The translations under genes and the position numbers were made by a program. A stretch of DNA of 43,998 nucleotides, from assembly GCA_029339195.1 (NCBI GenBank), contig JAPTJF010000501.1:1-43998 (forward strand), given 5' to 3'. This DNA comes from Micractinium sp. NFX-FRZ (lineage: Eukaryota; Chlorophyta; Trebouxiophyceae; Chlorellales; Chlorellaceae). Below the pieces are notes generated by a model. It worked only from the letters and a program-made list of their open reading frames with translations. It had not been told where the DNA came from and made no database searches. Below, piece by piece: positions 1 through 12,500 of this stretch; the stretch's first letter is position 1, and the number at the start of each line of letters is the position of its first letter.

Positions 1-3000
1 TTTTCAGCCTGTAACGCTAGTATCGGTTATAACGCATAACGTTAGTTACTAACGCATAACGCACCCCCCAACCCTAGGCGCAACACATTCCCCGCCGGGA
101 TCCAGCAGCAACACAGCTGTCACCTACCCATGAAGAATCCGGCCACAATGTCGCATCTACAGATACAGCTGCTGCAGCTGCTGCACAGCAACGGAAGTCA
201 CACTACCAGATACAGCTGCTGCACAGCAACGAAACCGCATCTACAGCAAATTCAGCTCCTGCCCCAACAAGTGGTCGTACCACCCACCTAAGAGGAATCC
301 TGCCACAATGTGGCGCACGTAGTTGGGCATGTAGCCAGTGGCCCACAGCTCCCGCATGCCCGCATCCACCAGGGGGAAGCCAGTCTGGCCGCGCTGCAAG
401 CAACAGCACGTAAGCCAGGGAGGGGAGGGGTGAGCATGGGGCAGTGCTGAAGGGCGAGCACTTTGCTGGCAGGGCGGAGCGCAGGCAAGGAGGCTGCATT
501 GGGGCTGAGGGGTGGGTTGAGACAGCAGGCTGCCGTGGTGCTTTGGCTAGCGCAGGGCGTATTGAAACCGAGCTCCTGCATGCTGCCCAGCATGAAGCAG
601 GGCGCCCCACGCTCGACCCATCCCCAGCCACGCCCAACCAAGCCATCCTGCCTGCCATGCCAGCAGGCGCGGGTCATCTGGGCACCAGCGTCGGAAGCGG
701 CTGTGCAGGCTGCCAAGCTCCACCCCGCCCCGCCAGCCCAGCTCCCAGGGCTGCGCCGCGTACTGAGGCCTGCAGGCGAATGACGCAGGAGAACAGGGTG
801 CCAAAACCATCACTACGGGTATGTGCGGGAGATGGTGCATAAGCCCACGTATCATGGCTGCCCCGCATGCAAAGTGCAGTGCATATCGGCAGCTGGATGA
901 CGTGGCATCGGATCCAGGGCGGGGCGGGAGATGAGCGGGCCCGGCAGCGACGGAAGCAGCTCCGGGTGTGATGTGACATCAACAGCTGGATTGCACGCCT
1001 CGCCCAGCTCAGCCATCCAGGCCTGGCACTTCCTGCTCCCAGCAGTGCTTGCCTGAGAGGCTCGTCCGGCAGCCAGGGGAAGCGCCAGAGCGCCCAGTAG
1101 GCCAGATCCCGCCACGCCAGGCGGCGCAGGAAGGTCTTTGCCCGGCGGGGGCCGTGGCGCTGGAGCGTGGCGTGGTACACCTGGCGAGGGCTGCGTGGCG
1201 CCAGCAGGGCGGGGGCACGAGGCAGCGGCAAGGGAATGTGGTAATTGGTCGGCGTGAGGTGGGTGCACAAAGTGCGTTGTACCGGGGTGGCTCCCCGCTG
1301 CGCCACGCTGTGCTGCCGTGATGGCATCTCCCAGGCCCGGCTGCACCTCCCTGACTACCCTGCCCCTTCATCCATCAAATACCAAGCTCTCTCAGCGCAT
1401 CATCCCAACTCCCCTGCCCCTTCACCCGTCAAGCACAGTGTTCCCCCAACTCTCATCATGTGCTGTGGTTGCCAGGTCAGCACACGACCTCCCCAAGCAC
1501 CTGAGCTCCCCGCACGCTAGGTAGGGCGAGATGCGGGCCGTAAACTTTCGGTCGGCTCGGAACCGCTCCGAAGGCGGAGCCGGCGGGCGCCCGCCGCGCC
1601 CGGGGCGGCCCTCCCTGCTGCCTCCGCTGCTGGCGCCCAGCGCAGCGCTGTCCTCCTCCTCATACCTGCGGGCAGCCAGAGAGAGCGCGCATCCTTGGTG
1701 TCATGGGCAGCTGCACCTGGAAGGGAGGGTACCAAGCACGCCAGCACCCCCACAAACCAACCTGCGCCCCATGCCGCCAGCTGGCTTGTGGCATCGGTGC
1801 GGTGCCTCACCAGTGCTCCCCCACCACTGCTTCCCCCCGACCTGTCTGGCCAGGCTTAGGGAGCCTTCTGGCTGGGAGGCACACCCCACAGCCCTGAAGT
1901 GCTAGCGACTGCCTCACCCACCGCTGCGACTGGATCGTTTTGGCGTCGCTGCGGGCATCAAAGTGCTGCAGCCCGTGCTCCAAAAACTCCTCCAGGGCCG
2001 CCGCTGCCGCCGCCTCGCCAAACCGCCAGGCCGCTCGGATGCCCGCCGCCCAGTCGTGCGTGCCCAGCGGGCGCGCCGTGCGCTGCGCCTGCTGTGGTCC
2101 CACACTGGGCAGATCCCCCAGCCCCAGAGCAGCAATGGAGCAGCCACGTGGGCAGGCTGAGGTGGCAGGCAGAGCTGCCATGCGCTCTGGCGCGGGCAGT
2201 GGCTCAGGAGGGTCGCCCAGGCGCTGGCAGCTGCAGGGCGTGGGTGGGGGAGGAGGTACCCAGAAAGCAACATGTCGGGTACATGAAGCGGTGCCTGCCT
2301 GCCAACAGAGACATGCGTGCTCCTCGGCAATGGAAGCAGCAGCACCGCTTGCGCTCCCTTCTCATCCCTATATCCTGAAACAACCAACCAACCAACCAAC
2401 CACCCACCCCTGCTCCTCCACCACCGACCTGCTGAGGAAGAATCCCACGCTGCCGTAGCCTCCACTCCACCCCGCTTCATCCTGCATGTCTGGTGCAGCA
2501 TCCCAAGGCTCATACAGCAAACTCCCATTGAAGGTTTGCACAACCACTGGCGGCCGCACTGGCAGCCGCCCGCCTGCTGCTGCACAGTTCCCATCACTGC
2601 CAGGGACGGCAGAGGCGGTTGGGAAGGAGGTAACAGAGGGTTTTGTTGTGGGGCGGCGGTGGTAGGGCAGCAGGTGGTGCGCCGCCAGCTGGCAGCGTCC
2701 CGTCAGCGCCAGCTCAACCTCAGCGTCTCTGGCCAGGCACCAGGGCTCGTACAGCCGGTTCCACACAACCTCTGCTGCCTGGGTGGCTGTGACGAGGTCG
2801 GACAGAACCTGGGCAGCAGAGGGTAGTACAGAAGGTGATGGTGTCGCGACTGTGTGCAGGGTTATGAGCTGCCGGTGCTTTACAGCAGGGGAGGCGCACG
2901 CGTGGGGCAACAAAATGCGGGGCAAGAGGATGTGAATGAACGTCCCATCTGCAACTGCTTAGATTGATGTTCTAATGTCGCTGTGCACGCCACCTAGAGT

Positions 3001-4783
3001 GCCCACCTGCAGTGTCACCTGCCAACTTCGGCTGCCTGCCCAATGCCTGCACACCAGCCAACCGCCTCCCGCTGCACCTCAAATCCAGCGCGATTGCACG
3101 CCCCAGAGGCACCCCTCCTCATCTACCCCCCACACCTGGCTCTGCCCCCCCTGGCGGCGCCCCCTCCTCTCCACTCCCCTCTATAATGACCGAACTCCCT
3201 CCCGGACTCACCTGGGCCGAGGAAGACCCCCGAGCGTCGAAGCAGCGCAGGCGGGCGGCGTCCCCATACCGCCGCCGCAGCTCCGAGTCCAGCGCTGCCA
3301 GGCTGTGGTGCAGCCAGTGCTGCGTGGCTCCACCTGGCACCCAATGGCCACACTCCTGCGGGGCCCAGATGAAGGCCGGCAGCACGGGGCGGCCGCTGGC
3401 GGCGGCGTGGTGCAGGGCAGGGTTATCTGCTAGGCGCAGGTCGCGCCGGAGCCACACAATCACCGGGCGTGACTTGCGGCTGGCAGCACTGCTGGTGGCA
3501 CTGCTGGCTGGCTGTGCCTGTGAAAAAGAACCCAGTGACAGGGCAGCCAGGCGCTGGGCGGCTGCTGCAGGGGCGCTGCCACTGCCTGCTCTACTGCCGC
3601 CGGTGCCGCTGCTTGTGCCGCCGCTGGCGCCGCCGCTGGGCTGCTGCGGGTGCACCCACGGCGTGCTGGTGGGCACTGCTGCAGGCGCGCCGTCGCTGCC
3701 GCCGCCTCCCTTGCGCCTGGCCGCTGCTAGCTGCTGGTATGTGGGGCGGATTCCCTGGCTGGCGCCAGACTTGGCCTCCTGCCAGGGTGGCATGAACTGG
3801 GTGATGACCTGGCACAGCGGCTGACCAAACAAGTTGACCATCTGCCGGTTGCCGTGAGCACGACTGCCGCTGTTGTTTTCAATAACAAACCCTGCCGGCT
3901 CCTCGTCCTCAAATGCCTCCTCGTCTTCATCAACAAACACCTGCCCGTGCAGCAGCTGCCTGGCAGCTGCCCCCATCGCAGCTCCGCCCGCCGGCGCCAC
4001 TGCACCGCTGCCTGCTGCGCCGCTGCGGCGGTCTGCTCTGCTGCCGTCAGTGCCGCCCGCTGCTGCTGCTGCTACAGCTGCCGCCAGCTGCTCTTCAACG
4101 AGCAGCTGCTCTTCAAGCTGTGCCATTGCCTCGGCGTGGCACCGCTTCACTGCCTCCCGTTTGCCGCCATCTGGCAGCTTGTCGACCTGAGCATGGGGCG
4201 GGCAGGGTTGAGAAGTGAGCAAGCAAAGTGGCGGGGGGCAGCCAGGTGTGGGTTACTGTACAGCCCACTTCGACATCTCGGCTGCTGTGCCTGCCTGCCG
4301 TGGCCGCACCAGCCAGCAGCAATCAGCTTTACCTTTCTCTGTGCAAATCAGGGCACGGTGCTCCTCTATCACACAGCACCCAACTGCTGACACATGTAGG
4401 CACCGCCGGCAGCGGGCACACCCACACAGCGCACACAGCGGCAGCAGGCACCCCTCCCCCCAAAAGGGAGGGGAAGGCGTCAAAAGTTTCGATTTCCAAC
4501 AGTACTTTGGATGGCGAAATGCTAGCAACATTTCGTTGCCATGCGCCCCTCCAGTGCGCCCCCAACTCACTCTCACCAGGCGCATGAGCGAGGCAACGTC
4601 CCCCTGCAGGATGTCCAGAGCAAGCTGATAATACTCTTCTGCACTGGCCTCCCCCCGCTGGTAGCGCAGGCTGACGGCATGCAGCAGGGAGAAGCCCTCC
4701 GGGCCCAGTCGCGCCTTCAGCTCCGCCACGACGCCGCTGCCAGGGGCCCTGCCGCCGCCACCGCCGCTCTTGGCGGCTTCCAT
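1..4783 (-). CDS. Cryptochrome/DNA photolyase family protein, 3' end beyond window
   Basis: Flavoprotein of the photolyase/cryptochrome family (light-driven DNA repair or blue-light sensing; which one cannot be told here). Predicted exons, in coding order: 4783-4577, 4186-3212, 2808-2429, 2230-1922, 1665-1501, 1190-1053, 769-652, 393-288, about 799 residues to the window edge. The photolyase N-terminal domain starts near residue 320 (VIVWLRRDLRLADNP), followed by VVWNRLYEPW and FNGSLLYEPW. The FAD-binding part shows RFRADRKFTARISPYL, FLRRLAWRDLAYWALWRFP and GQTGFPLVDAGMRELWATGY ending at HIVAGFLL. The final part of the FAD domain (the DWR/WQxxAG region) must lie outside the window or be missing. 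The first 69 residues and the start of exon 2 look like a separate small helical module, then a long low-complexity linker. Phase closes at all junctions; introns 6 and 7 need GC donors. The start ATG at 4783 precedes a Gly-rich leader and is the most upstream in-frame choice. Confidence 0.85.
121..317 (-). repeat. Degenerate duplication of the photolyase exon 8 end, with short tandem repeats
   Basis: The end of exon 8 with its donor site (281-317) is echoed, imperfectly, at 121-157. On the minus strand both read roughly ACATTGTGG-C-GGATTC followed by a GT donor (GTGGGT at 287-282, GTAGGT at 127-122). Between them a unit containing CAGATACAGCTGCTG and CACAGCAACG occurs twice (about 160-200 and 207-232). 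The second copy still encodes IVAGF but loses the flanking residues. Confidence 0.6.
2381..2402 (+). repeat. AACC microsatellite in photolyase intron 3
   Basis: About five AACC units followed by CCACCC, lying in the intron between exons 3 and 4 just downstream (minus strand) of the donor at 2428. Confidence 0.8.
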
Positions 4784-5118
4784 CCTGGCCAGCGCCGGCG
4801 TCCCCCCGCGATTCCTTTCTGCTCAGCGCGTGTCTTTAGACTGCACGGCGGCGGTTTTCCGTGGCTGTCACTGTCCCTGCTCCCTGTGCGGCTCGGCGTG
4901 GGCTGCCGGCCTTCCAGCGGGCGGGATGGTGGAAGGCGTGCGTTTTCGTTGGTACAGATGGCCGGAGTTGCCAGCAATGTGCCCTCGGACGAGCAGTCCC
5001 TTGGACACCCTGCCTGCCGCTGAGGTGGCGCCGGCTGCGCCAGGCAGCAGGAACACCCAAGCTTGTTGTTGCTTAGAACTGACTGGTACATCAACAAGTG
5101 CAACAGAAGTAGAAAAAT
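4784..5118. other. Short spacer between two minus-strand genes
   Basis: This 335-bp stretch holds the 3' flank of the cysteine-rich gene and the 5' flank of the photolyase gene. No TATA-like box, TGTAA-type poly(A) motif on the minus strand or extra exon was recognised. Confidence 0.5.
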
Positions 5119-8100
5119 TTACTGGCAGGTGATGGAGCTGAAGGTGGAGCAGTTGTGGAAGGCGGGGGAGCAGCCGAGGCCGTACTCCGGGGCGACGGTA
5201 CCCAGAGTGCGCGTGTCGCCACCTGTCACGGGCACCTGCTCTCCGATGGCCGCAGCTGTCGTGTAATTCCCGCCCTCTGGCGTCCTTGCTACTGCGCTGC
5301 AAAAGTAGGCGGCGGCGTCGTAGCCACATCTGCTTGTGGGGGGTGGGAGGGAAGCGCCGGAAGGGAAGGGCTTGATAAGCACGTCTGGGGTCAACATGCC
5401 ACTGCAAGCGGGGACTCCTTCCCACAGGCACAGACTGCTGCCCTGCATGGCCCGTGAATTGAGGTTATCTAGAATACAGTTCTCCCCTGCAAGCCCACCC
5501 GGCCGCCCTGGCAACAGCTCCCCCCTCGCGCCTGGCATTCAGGTCTCGGCAGTACGACACCGGGACGCCCTTGTACCGCGGAAACTCAAAAATGGGGCCT
5601 GTGCTGTCCTCGGCAGGGCCGGGAGCTGGGGCCGCTTCCGGCGTGGGAGGAGGCGCTGCAGGCATGACAGCACTTGCATGAACAGTGGTAAGCTAGCTGC
5701 GAGGAGAGCATTGCATGCACGAGCGTTGTCTGGTGTTAAAGGCTGGGCTTCCTTCTGCTGCCAGCCCAACCGCGGCACCCCACCGGCCAGACATGCGCTT
5801 TGCTCAGCCGTGAGCAACCCTGGGCAGCACCCGCAGCACCCAGGCTCCGCCGTCTGTTGGGCGTCGCACGGCGCCAGTGGATCCCTGTCAGAACAGCCGT
5901 CCTTGTGCCCACCTGTCTCCAGGACGGCGCACTCGCTGGGCAGCACTCGGCGCACAAAGGAAAGGTCATCTAGGCTGAACCTTTGGCTCGCCAGGACCGT
6001 GCTGTTGGGGTTGCTTTCCGGGTTGTAGAACAGGAGGACGTCCGACACAGCTGCAGGGAGCACAGGAAACGTGGGTTCATGACCCTGGGCTGGCTGGGAA
6101 GGGGTGGTGCTGCCAGGGCTGCAGAGAAGAGTTGGAGCTCTGATATGGCTTCACAAGCAAGGGGATGGATCGCAAGGGGATAAGAAGGCTAGGGTGGAGG
6201 TGAGAAGAACGAAAGCAAGCGCTGCAAAGTGCTGCCCTGCCCTCACCACCCCCCGCCTGCCTGCTTGGGCGCACAACAGCGCACCCCCGCCCGTGTGGCC
6301 ACCCGCTCACCTCTGGGCCGGCACGTCATGCCGGCGCAGCAGTCCGCATCCGTCTTGCAGCTCGCGCCCTGCTCCGAGCGCCCGCTGGTGGCGTTGCTGC
6401 CGGCGGGGTTGGGGGGGCAGGCTGCAGGGGGGGCATGGCAGCGGGAGGCGGGCAGGGCAGGCGGTACAGCTCAGCCCCTTGCTGGGCAGGCCGGTTTCAC
6501 CAACCACAGCGCAGGTGGAAGTATCCGTCTCCCAGAGCCAGAAAGACAGCCAGCAAATATGCGTGATGGTGATGAATGGAAGCGCTGCGTAGCGCCACAG
6601 ACCTCCAGCAGCGGCTGCGCTTGGCACGGGCACACTGCCTGCCAAGGAGCAGCGGCCTCCGGCAGGTGCGTGCACATCTGCAACATGCAGCGGCACCCCG
6701 CACAGGCGTAGGAACACTCACAAGGGGCGTCACAATACGCCAGGTGCTCCGCCGGGTATGCCCATATGGTTTTCGTGTCGTTGAAAAAAAGGATGGCCAG
6801 CTCAGCGCCTGATGTAGTCACATTGACCGTGAGGCCGGAGTAGACCACCTGCTGCCCCATGCTCACAGTGCTGCTAGCCAGGGGGTTGCTGACATTCACA
6901 GCCAGCAGCTGCATGGGGAGATGTGGGCACGGGATGGGCGGGCGAGGTGAGCCACCTAGGCTGAGGTGGCGCAGCATGCGGTGGGGTGGGCGCTCTCGGC
7001 AGAAGTTTGGCTACGGAATGAGTTGAAGTGGTTGGGACACCGGTTGAGTGAGTTCTGGTTTGAGTCACGCATACAGGAATGCTCGTGGACAGGAGATCGA
7101 GGGGCAAACGGCGGCGGTGCAGCTCAAGGGAGCAGCATGGCCCCCCAGCACCCCGCCACCCAGCACACACCCCACTGCAGCCCCTGCTCTGCCCACCTGA
7201 CCATCACCGCCCGTCACGGTCCTGCAAAAGTAGCTCCCCGTGCTGAACACCCGCTCCCAGTTTTCTGCGGCGCAGCCAGCCAGCCAGGGGCGCAGCATGC
7301 GTTAGCTGGGGATGCCAAGCAGGGAACCGCCAGCAGCGCACGCAACACAAATGAGCAGGCATGCCTGCAGGGCAGCTCAGGCGGGCGGCGCCGCTGGCCA
7401 CCCGGCGTGTGCTCAGCCTGTGCAGCACGCCTATGCACCCCGCACTGCACTGCTTTGCCTGTGCCGGACGGCGCGCCTTGTACACCGCACTGCCCTGCAC
7501 ACTGCTCTGCCCGCCGGCGCACACACACTGCACCTGTGTAGCTGCCGGCCTCCCCAACAAACGCCGGATCCTCCTGCTCAAACTCCCCAGCCACCCAGGG
7601 CACGCCGGTTTGCATGAAGCTCCAGCGCAGGCGGGTGTCCTCGTTATGGAGTGTGAAGGGCGCGCTCTGTAGGCAGGAGCCCGCAGGGAAGGTGACGTTG
7701 GCAAAGGGGCCCGCGGGGGCCAGGCACCTGCAGGCAGCGGGGGAGGGGGGAAGGGCGGGGGCACATGGGTGGTGAGCGGCAGCCGAGGTGCTGGGGGGCG
7801 CAGGGGAGCAGAACAGGGCGGCTGATTGGAGGGCATCTGTGGCTCCTCCTGCTCATCAACAGCAGCAGGCGGCAGACAGAAACGGTGGCAGTAGCTGCTG
7901 GGGTGCAAGATGGCGAGGCAATGCAGCCAGCAGCGGTGAAGGCGGGGCGCAGCGATACGCAGCATGCTGCATGCTAGAGTGAAAGAGGTGGTGGGCCAAC
8001 GTGAGGCAGGAGCTTTTGGCCTGCCGCCACGACTGCCCCTCCAGGCAGGCTTCTCGAAACATCAGTTCAAGCGGTACCAGGGTCCCGCAAGCAGGGGAGG

Positions 8101-8631
8101 TATCAGCACATGCAAAGGGCGCACGCACCCGCCGGCCTCCGTGGCGGGGCAATACGTCCAAATGTAGCACCGCAAGTCGGCGCTGCAGGCGCTGCAGCAG
8201 GCCGCCGCATCGGGCTGCGTCCCGTTGCTCAGGATGGTGGCACCCTGGTAGAAGTTCTCCCCAAAGTAGCTGTAGCCAGGGCACGGCGGCTCGGTCAGCT
8301 GCAGGGGACGACAGGTGAGGGGATGCCGCGGGAGGCGGCGGGGAGTGGGGATGCCGGTGGGCACAGCTGTGCTTGTGGCGGCGGTCCCCACCGGCGGCAG
8401 CGGCCGAGTTGCCCATACTGCAAGCGCAGCAGGCACCACCGGCCCAAACTCTGTAGCTCTTATCCAAGGCGCTCGGCGCGCACGGCGCAAGAAAAAGAAA
8501 CCCGAGTTCCGCTTTGCGCGTCACCTCACAAGCCGTGCCATCCGCGTGTCACCCCGGCTCCTACCCACCTGTGCATGGGCTGCACATATCAAGGATAGCA
8601 GCCCCAGCGCCCAGCCAGCGCTCCAGCGCAT
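5119..8631 (-). CDS. Secreted cysteine-rich protein, PAN/knottin-like modules, unknown function
   Basis: Predicted exons in coding order: 8631-8569, 8298-8129, 7727-7534, 7264-7197, 6908-6722, 6421-6311, 6050-5913, 5655-5532, 5329-5119; 421 residues, all phases close. Exon 1 is a 21-residue signal peptide (MRWSAGWALGLLSLICAAHA). Residues 22-85 hold a Cys cluster (CCSACSADLRCYIWTYC) of the kind seen in algal PAN/Apple-like or sulfotransferase-associated extracellular modules. Residues 235-263 (SCKTDADCCAGMTCRP) match the compact Cys pattern of knottin/WAP-like folds. Two similar segments, GSYFC around 160 and AAYFCS around 360, suggest an internal repeat. Several NxT/S sites fit an exported glycoprotein. 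Intron 8 appears to use a GC donor at 5531. I do not recognise a named family; cell-wall or extracellular matrix is inferred only from the signal peptide and Cys content. Confidence 0.72.
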
Positions 8632-9515
8632 GGCGCGCTGCAAGGCCTTTTATTGGGCTCACGCCTGTGGCGCCTCACGCCGCCTTTGAGCAGATACGTT
8701 GGTGGATCAGCGCAGAGCGGGCCCCAATTGCCGCCCGCTGCACTGCTGAGGTGCAGGTGGTGGCGGAAGTCCAGCTCAGCGGTAGGCGACCGCGCTGAGA
8801 GCTAGGGACATGCACCCTCCAGGCTAGCATAGAGCCAGCTCCATATCAAGCTGCTGATTGCGAGATCGATGCGAAGCTTGCATCACTCCAAGGATCCCTG
8901 GCCTCCCCTGACCGCCCTGTAGCTCTGTTCATTCGGTGCCGCTAGAGCACCGCCGCCGAGCGCGCCTTGGCGTCAAGACTGTTCCCATCAGCCACGCCTC
9001 GCTGCATCCTTTCCCCGTGCAACGCTGCACACCCACCGCTTGTCGATGGTTTGCTGAAATCGCCGGCATGCGGGAGGGGCTGGTTCACTCCAGCTGCAGC
9101 TGAGGTACAAGTTGTACAGGTTGGAACTTGCGGCGAAATTGGGGCCATGCAAGCGCGTTGCGCCTGCCCACATAATTCGCACAATTGTGGGCGCGCTCCT
9201 CACATCCGAGGCACTGGGTGCTGGCTGCAGCGCGACCCACGGTGGCCTTTCCACGCGATGGCGGCAAGAACAGGCTGCTTGCAGGTTTGTGGGGTCCGCC
9301 TCGCACTAAAAAGGTGCCACGGACCACAGCCGCGGGGCTGCACGGCATCCAGGGTTGGGGCAGTACCTCCGGCTGGGCCGGCGCCCGCCCCTTGCGTCGG
9401 CCCCCGCCACCGCCGCCCGCGTGGGCCAAGCCCACTCCTCCCCTGGGGGGCTTTCCAGACTGCCATTCACACAGCACACCCCATGCCCCGCATTCCACAA
9501 CCTCTACCATCCTGA
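8632..9515. promoter_or_regulatory. Divergent intergenic region between Cys-rich gene and receptor-like kinase
   Basis: The two start codons lie 884 bp apart, pointing away from each other, so both 5' flanks are here. No clear TATA box or protein-binding repeat could be picked out by eye. Several open frames in this region have no family signal and I treat them as chance. Confidence 0.45.
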
Positions 9516-12500
9516 ATGAAGTCGCTTTTGGGGGCATGTGGCTGCCTGCAGGCCGCGCTGTGCGCCGCTGCGGTGCTGCTGTCGCTGGCGGGCGGCGCCT
9601 CGGCCGGCAACATGGTGGCGCAAAACCTGTGCTCCCAGCCCGTGGAGTTCACCATCATCTCCAAGGTCTCACAAGCCAGCGACTACTTCGGCCTCTGTGA
9701 CTCTTACAGCCAGGCCGGCCCCGACGGCCTGGTGGAGTGCCTGAAAACGGTGGTGCTGCAGCCCGGCGGCGGCCCGGTCCTGGTTGGCACCACCCCTGAG
9801 ACTGTGGGCACGTGGCAGTACGCCGCCAACGTGCAGGGCATCCCCAGCTGCTCCTTCAGCAGCGCCATACGCACAGTGGACGCTAACCTGCAGCCCTGCA
9901 GCGCGGGCCAGCCTGGGTGCCTCAACTTCCAGTCGGTGCGTGGGCGGGGAGGGGCCGGGGCCGTGAGAAGGGGCCGGGGCTGATCAGGGGCAGCGGCTGT
10001 GCGGGCTTGGGCAGGGGCTGCGGGGTGCGTGGGGAAGAGGTGCTCATGCTGTGTTTTGCGTGCACCCTGGCAGGCGCGCCCCAGCATTCCACCCATGCCT
10101 GCCGGGCTCCCGGACCCTGCTGGCCTGCTGCTTTGGTTGTGCCGCTCCTGCCCGTGCTCGCCCGGCTGCCACCGCCCCTTCCCCCGCCCTGCTCGCCTGG
10201 CCTGCCACAGCCACCCACGCGTTGTGTGTGCCGCCATGCTGTGGCGACACACATGTCAAGCATCCGCTTCCCGGCTTGTTGTGCAGAACGTTGTCGGCGA
10301 CGGGGCTGTGGCGTCTCTGCCGGCGGACAAGTGCATTAACTGCGCCCCGCCCCCGGCGGCCATCCCACCGCCGGTGAGCACCCCGTAGAGGCTGCCCACA
10401 CAGCTGCTCCATAGAAGATGGCAGCCGTTCCAAGCAGCGCATCGGCTGCCCGTTCACTCAAGTTCCCATTGCTTGGTGCCAGCAGTATGTGTGCACATGC
10501 AGCGGGTTGAGGGCGGAGCGGCAGTGGACGGGCTGCTGCATGCTGCCGCCCACAAACCTGATTGGCCCATCCCCCACCCCTTGCGGCTGCCCTGCTGTGC
10601 AGCCATCCTTCCCTCCACCGCCACTACCCTCGCCGCCACCCTCCCAGCCTCCGCCGTTCCTCCCGCCACCCTCCATGCCCCCGCCCCAGCTCCCGCCACC
10701 CTCCATGCCCCCGCCCCAGTTCCCGCCACCCTCCATGCCCCCGCCCCAGCTCCCGCCACCCTCCATGCCCCCGCCCCAGCTCCCGCCACCTCCCACCTCT
10801 GCCCCGCCCCCGCCCGCCCCTCTGCCGCCGCCCATCAATCCGCCGCCGCCAGTCAAGCCGCCGCCGCCGGCGCGGCCGCCGCCGCCGCAGCCCCCGCCGC
10901 CCCCTCCCACACCTCCCCCTAGCACCAAGTCCCTCAGCACTGGAGTCATCGCGGGCATTGCAGTGGGCGGCGCCGTCCTTCTGGCGGGTGCGTGCGCTAC
11001 GGGGCGGGGTCGTGAGGCTCCCGGAGTGGGCGCCAGACAGTGTCTGGTCAGCAAGCGTGCAACTCGTGCGGATAACTTGGCTCCAGTACCCTGCCTCCTA
11101 TTGCTGCCACTCACTGCTGGGCGCCTGTCTTTTGGAAGCAGCCCTGGGCCCCCAGCCGGTCCAGCCCATCCCCTAACTGCACTGGTGTGCCGTTTGCACC
11201 CCACCAATGACCACCTGATACCACGTGATACCCACTCCTGCCTGCTCCCGCCCTCCCGTCCCGCGCCCCTGGCGTCGCCCCGCAGCTGTTGTCGGTGGCG
11301 GCGTCTTTGCGTACAAGAAGTCCCAGGCTCGCAAGCCGCCCAGCGGGGGGGTGGAGGATCGCTTGGAGCCCAAGCGGCCCGCTGTGCACGACCCCGAGTC
11401 TGGCCTGTATGCCCGCTCAGCTCCCGGCCCCAGCCCCGGCCCCGGCCCAGGGCCCGGTGCCGGCGGCGGCGCTGGCGCCGTCGCTGGCGCACCCGTGCCG
11501 CCGCCTGCCCCCATTGCTGCCCAACCCGCGTCGGTAGCGCTCAAGTCAGCGGCCCCTGCCGTCCCTCCTGTGGACCAGGCGGCCCCTGCAGCCCCTCCTG
11601 CTGCAGCGTCCGACGTGGCGCTGACTATGAGCGATGCTTACGCAATGGCCATGGGCGGGGCCGCGGCTGGGGCGGCCGTGGCAGCTGGCGCGGTCGGCGT
11701 GGCGGCGGCGGCCGGCCGCAAGAACGACAGAAACGAGAGGTGCGGCGGGGCGCGCGCTCTTTGCGCACTTCTGGCGTATGTTTCATGTGTTGGTTAAGAG
11801 GCACCCTGGATCAGTAGGGCCCGTGCCTTGCCAGCACTGCTTTTACCTCCCTCCCCGGGTACCCAACGCCCCCTTGGCTCACCTCCCACCTCAGCCCCGC
11901 CACGTCTCCCACCTTCTCTCGCCTGCAGCAAGCCGTGCCAGCACCCACATCTTATGCCCCTCTTCCCCCCGCCCCTTTCCCTTTGCCCCCCTGCAGTGAG
12001 GCCAGCCCCGCGGCCCCCAGCCGCCTGGCCCCCAACCTGTTGCACCACGAAGATGACGACGCTTTCCTTCAAGAGCATCTGGCCGGGCAGGCAGAGGCCC
12101 TGGGCCTTGAGGAGGATATGGAGGGTGAGGAGATGATGGCGGCAGACGAGGAGGCACTCAACCAGGCAAGCCTTGAACTGACCGCACTGTTTTCAAAGGT
12201 GTTGCGTTGGATACAGTTGGTGGCTGGTGGCTGGTGTGTGGGTAGTCCGTGGCCGCTGTGCCTGGGCAGGCAAAGCCAGCACGCAACCGGGCAGGTGGAA
12301 GCTTCTGGGCTTCGCAAACGTTGCGGAAGCTCCTTGCTCTGCATCCTCACCGCGCGCTCACTGTGACTGTTTTTGCCCGTCTTTCCTCCCGCCTCCCCTG
12401 CCTCCTGCTCCCCTGCAGGACCAGCTCCTGTCTTTCCTCAAGTCCAACACCTCCGTGGGCAGCATGCTGAAAAGCTTCCCAGGCGCAGCAGGCGCAGGCA

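Noticed and set aside
10458..11492. 344-codon Gly-rich frame on the minus strand
   Set aside because: Antisense shadow of the proline-rich stalk of the receptor-like kinase; Gly runs mirror Pro codons.
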